NCBI GenBank assembly: GCA_028290165.1
Contig: JAQGKJ010000803.1
Span: forward strand, 1 to 8,667
Origin: Bradyrhizobium sp.
GTDB lineage: Bacteria > Pseudomonadota > Alphaproteobacteria > Rhizobiales > Xanthobacteraceae
Length of the DNA stretch: 8,667 nt
Reading direction: 5' to 3'
Under the pieces are notes generated by a model. It was not told the DNA's origin. It saw only the letters and a program-made list of their open reading frames with translations, and made no database searches. Below, piece after piece: positions 6,270 through 8,667 of this stretch. The translations under genes were made by a program, and so were the position numbers. Each line of letters starts with the position of its first letter. Positions within the stretch are counted from its first letter, which is position 1.

Positions 6270-8030
6270 ATGGCGTTCAGTTTGTTTCGAAAACGTCCGC
6301 CGGAACCGGCTGCGCCAGCGGTCGCGCCACAGGCAGTGATCCGGGGCGTGGCGGCCGATGCCTCCGCCGCATCCGACAGCGAATCCGCCAGAGAAATTCT
6401 CGAGCTGCTGGAACTCGAGTTGGGCGCGATGATCAGGCAGCTGGAGCGCGCGGCCCATTCCGTCGCCGGCGGCGCCGAGGGCACCGCCGCAACCCTGTCC
6501 ACCATTCGCCAGCGCACTGACGCCCTGACCGGACGCACCACCGCCGCGCAGTCGACCGCGACGACGTTTTCGCAGGCCGCGGAAAAGTTCACCCATTCGG
6601 CTGAAGGCATCGGAGTCCAGGTGCGCGACGCCAGCCAGCTCGCCGATCAGGCCAGCGCAGCCGCCCGGGAAGCCCGCCTCAACGTCGATCGCTTGCGCGA
6701 ATCCTCGGCCGCCATCGGCAATGTCGTCAATCTGATCGCGCAGATCGCCAGGCAGACCTCGCTGTTGGCCCTCAACTCCACCATCGAGGCAGCGCGGGCA
6801 GGTTCCGCCGGGCGCGGCTTTGCGGTGGTCGCCTCCGAGGTCAAGGCGCTCGCGGTGCAGACCCAGAACGCCACCGAAGAGATTACCAAGAAGATCGAAG
6901 CGCTGCAGAAGGATGCCGCCGGCTCGGTCGACGCGGTGCACCGGATCTCGCAGGCGATCGAGGCGATCCGCCCCGTGTTCGAAAACGTCAACGTCGCGGT
7001 GGCGGAGCAGAACGAAACCACCAGCCACATGTCCGCTAACGCCGCCTCCGCATCGCATTTCATCGTCTCGGTCGGCGACAGCGCCGCCGAAATCGACGCC
7101 GCGACCAGGGAGGCCGAGGCGCATGGCGAAAGCGTCGCCAACGCCGGCAAGGCGGTCACCGTGTTTACGCAGAAACTCAAATCGCGCTGCGCGGTGCTGT
7201 TGCGCCAGGACGGGAGCGAAGACCGGCGCAAGGGCGAACGGCTGCCATGCAATCTCAGAATCGAAATTCAGACCGCGCGCGGGCCGATCACCTCGGCCGT
7301 CTATGAGATTTCCATGGAAGGCATCTTGATCGCCGGAGCGGACGCCGGGATGTTGGCACCGAACGAACGTCTCAATGCCACGCTGGAGAGTGTCGGCTCC
7401 TGCAGGATTCGCATCGCCGAGCATTCCAAGGCTGGCGCGCAGGCCCGCTTCGAGGCACCCGATGCCGCGTTAAGCGAGAAGATCGAAGACAAGCTGTGGT
7501 CGATCCACGACGAGAACACCGAATTCGTGACCCGCGCCATGGAAGCCGGCGCCGCGCTGACCAAAATTTTCGAAGACGCCGTCGCAAGCGGCGCCATTTC
7601 AGCTGACGACATGTTCGATACCGATTACGTCGAGATATCGGGCACCAACCCGCTGCAGCACCGCACCCGGATTCTCGGCTGGGCGGATCGCGCGCTGCCG
7701 CCGTTTCAGGAGGCCTTCCTCGCCAAGGACCCGCGCATGGTGTTCTGCGTGATGATCGACCGCAACGGCTACCTGCCGGTGCACAACAAGGTCTACTCGC
7801 ACCCGCAGCGCCCCGGCTACGTCACCTGGAATACCGCCAACAGCCGCAATCGCCGCATCTTCAATGATGCCGCGGGCCTCGCCGCCGGCCGCAACTTGCG
7901 CTCCTATCTGATCCAGAGCTACGCCCGCGACATGGGCAACGGCAAGACCGTCATGATGCGCGAGATCGACGTGCCGGTTCGCGTCAACGGCCGCCATTGG
8001 GGCGGTTTCCGCACCGCGTACAAGCTTTGA
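6270..8030 (+). CDS. Soluble chemoreceptor: MCP domain - PilZ - C-terminal sensory-like domain
   Basis: A 586-residue methyl-accepting chemotaxis-type protein with no transmembrane segment or HAMP. Residues 1-40 are Ala/Pro-rich. About 41-305 form the helical signalling hairpin, with its tip near 150-195: [20 protein letters not shown] (159-178), then [15 protein letters not shown]. About 318-395 form a PilZ domain: RKGER with Arg320 and Arg324, then ExSxxG at 346-351 (EISMEG; Glu replaces the usual Asp/Asn). A helix at 400-440 leads to a conserved C-terminal domain (450-586) with [29 protein letters not shown] and [14 protein letters not shown], similar to the PAS/Cache-like C-terminal region of other soluble chemoreceptors (from memory). 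There is no CheR-tethering pentapeptide. Signalling to CheA/CheW and cyclic-di-GMP sensing are inferred. MAFSLFRKR looks a natural N-terminus (GAGGG 3 bases upstream); in-frame ATGs at 6210 and 6234 are alternatives. Confidence 0.9.
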   Translation: MAFSLFRKRPPEPAAPAVAPQAVIRGVAADASAASDSESAREILELLELELGAMIRQLERAAHSVAGGAEGTAATLSTIRQRTDALTGRTTAAQSTATTFSQAAEKFTHSAEGIGVQVRDASQLADQASAAAREARLNVDRLRESSAAIGNVVNLIAQIARQTSLLALNSTIEAARAGSAGRGFAVVASEVKALAVQTQNATEEITKKIEALQKDAAGSVDAVHRISQAIEAIRPVFENVNVAVAEQNETTSHMSANAASASHFIVSVGDSAAEIDAATREAEAHGESVANAGKAVTVFTQKLKSRCAVLLRQDGSEDRRKGERLPCNLRIEIQTARGPITSAVYEISMEGILIAGADAGMLAPNERLNATLESVGSCRIRIAEHSKAGAQARFEAPDAALSEKIEDKLWSIHDENTEFVTRAMEAGAALTKIFEDAVASGAISADDMFDTDYVEISGTNPLQHRTRILGWADRALPPFQEAFLAKDPRMVFCVMIDRNGYLPVHNKVYSHPQRPGYVTWNTANSRNRRIFNDAAGLAAGRNLRSYLIQSYARDMGNGKTVMMREIDVPVRVNGRHWGGFRTAYKL

Positions 8031-8057
8031 CCGGGACCGACAACCGAACCGAAAGTC

Positions 8058-8667
8058 ATGACCCAAGTATCGGATTTAGCGGCGCGGAAGAATGCAACGA
8101 TGTCGGTTGCCCAGTCCGCAAAATTGGAACGCGCTGCGGCCGTCCCTTCGAACAGCGAACGTTTGGTCGATCAGCTCGCGAACCGGATCGGCGGCCTTGG
8201 GGTCGAGCTCGCGGACGTGGCGGGGAACCTGCAGGAAGTCGCCGGCCGGGTGTCCACCCAATCCGATCGGTTCGGGCACCTGCAAAAGACCGCAGAGACG
8301 ATGGTTTCGGCCAATCATGGTATCGCAAGCGCCTCGCGCGCGGTGCAGTCCGCAGCGACCGCTGCCGTCAGTGAAATCACCCAGTCGCGCGCAGCGGTCG
8401 AGACCGCGGTCCAGCATATCGCCGAATTGATCGAAGCGGTGCGGCGCATCGAACTTCGTCTCGGCGATGTCGGAACGGCGCTGACGCAGGTGGCCAAGGT
8501 GTCCGGCTCGATCGAGGCGATCGCGAAACAGACCAACCTGCTGGCGTTGAATGCGACCATCGAGGCCGCGCGAGCAGGCGCCGCCGGCAGAGGCTTTGCG
8601 GTGGTCGCCAGCGAGGTCAAGAACCTTGCCGAAGCGACGCGCCAGGCCACGCAGCTGATCGGCGATA
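8058..8667 (+). CDS. Second chemoreceptor (MCP signalling domain), 3'-truncated by window end
   Basis: An open frame of 203 codons without a stop runs off the window. It is soluble at its N-terminus: residues 1-30 are polar, followed by long Ala-rich helices. The MCP hairpin tip is clear: [20 protein letters not shown] (151-170), then [31 protein letters not shown]. The invariant Gln158 sits at almost the same distance from the start as Gln162 of the preceding receptor, so the two share a layout, though outside the tip their sequences differ. The start (ATG at 8058, weak site GAAAG) is 27 bp after the previous stop with no terminator, so co-transcription is likely. An ATG at 8100 is a possible alternative start. 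What follows the signalling domain is outside the window. Confidence 0.88.
   Translation, partial: MTQVSDLAARKNATMSVAQSAKLERAAAVPSNSERLVDQLANRIGGLGVELADVAGNLQEVAGRVSTQSDRFGHLQKTAETMVSANHGIASASRAVQSAATAAVSEITQSRAAVETAVQHIAELIEAVRRIELRLGDVGTALTQVAKVSGSIEAIAKQTNLLALNATIEAARAGAAGRGFAVVASEVKNLAEATRQATQLIGD

Noticed and set aside
6243..7424. 393-codon open frame on the - strand
   Set aside because: Antisense to the MCP-PilZ chemoreceptor; its Gly/Arg-rich translation is typical of a shadow of Ala-rich codons.

Overview
The window looks like chromosomal DNA of an alphaproteobacterium of the Bradyrhizobium/Nitrobacteraceae type. This rests on the very GC-rich codons, on the protein family resemblances I recognise, on the yebC-ruvC-ruvA-ruvB gene order, and on palindromic intergenic repeats of a kind I associate with Bradyrhizobium and relatives. 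Genus level is inference; no RNA gene is present to anchor it.

Layout. (1) 1-730: a beta-class glutathione S-transferase on the + strand, with a perfect inverted repeat just upstream of its ribosome binding site. (2) 745-870: a palindromic intergenic repeat whose right arm lies inside a long hairpin, probably the terminator of the convergent gene. (3) 872-5132, all on the - strand and so read from right to left: ruvC, ruvA and ruvB (Holliday-junction processing, 4-bp stop/start overlaps), a Tat-exported YaeI-like metallophosphoesterase, the YbgC thioesterase, and a DUF1348/NTF2-like protein. (4) 5133-5319: a second palindromic repeat with two covarying hairpins, between yebC and ruvC. (5) 5320-6066: yebC on the - strand with a good sigma-70-like promoter. 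(6) 6270-8667: two tandem chemoreceptor genes on the + strand, divergent from yebC. The second is cut by the window end.

The most interesting part is the chemoreceptor pair. The complete one has no transmembrane segment and an inverted order: the MCP kinase-control hairpin comes first, then a PilZ (cyclic-di-GMP type) domain, then a C-terminal sensory-like domain. The second starts 27 bp later and has a similar soluble N-terminal layout. Both lack the usual glutamate after the AG of the hairpin-tip motif. This suggests a cytoplasmic sensing module that may link cyclic-di-GMP to the chemotaxis array. The rest is conserved DNA-repair and housekeeping content, with local oddities in regulation, repeats and synteny: ybgC has no tolQ beside it, and ruvC may be leaderless.
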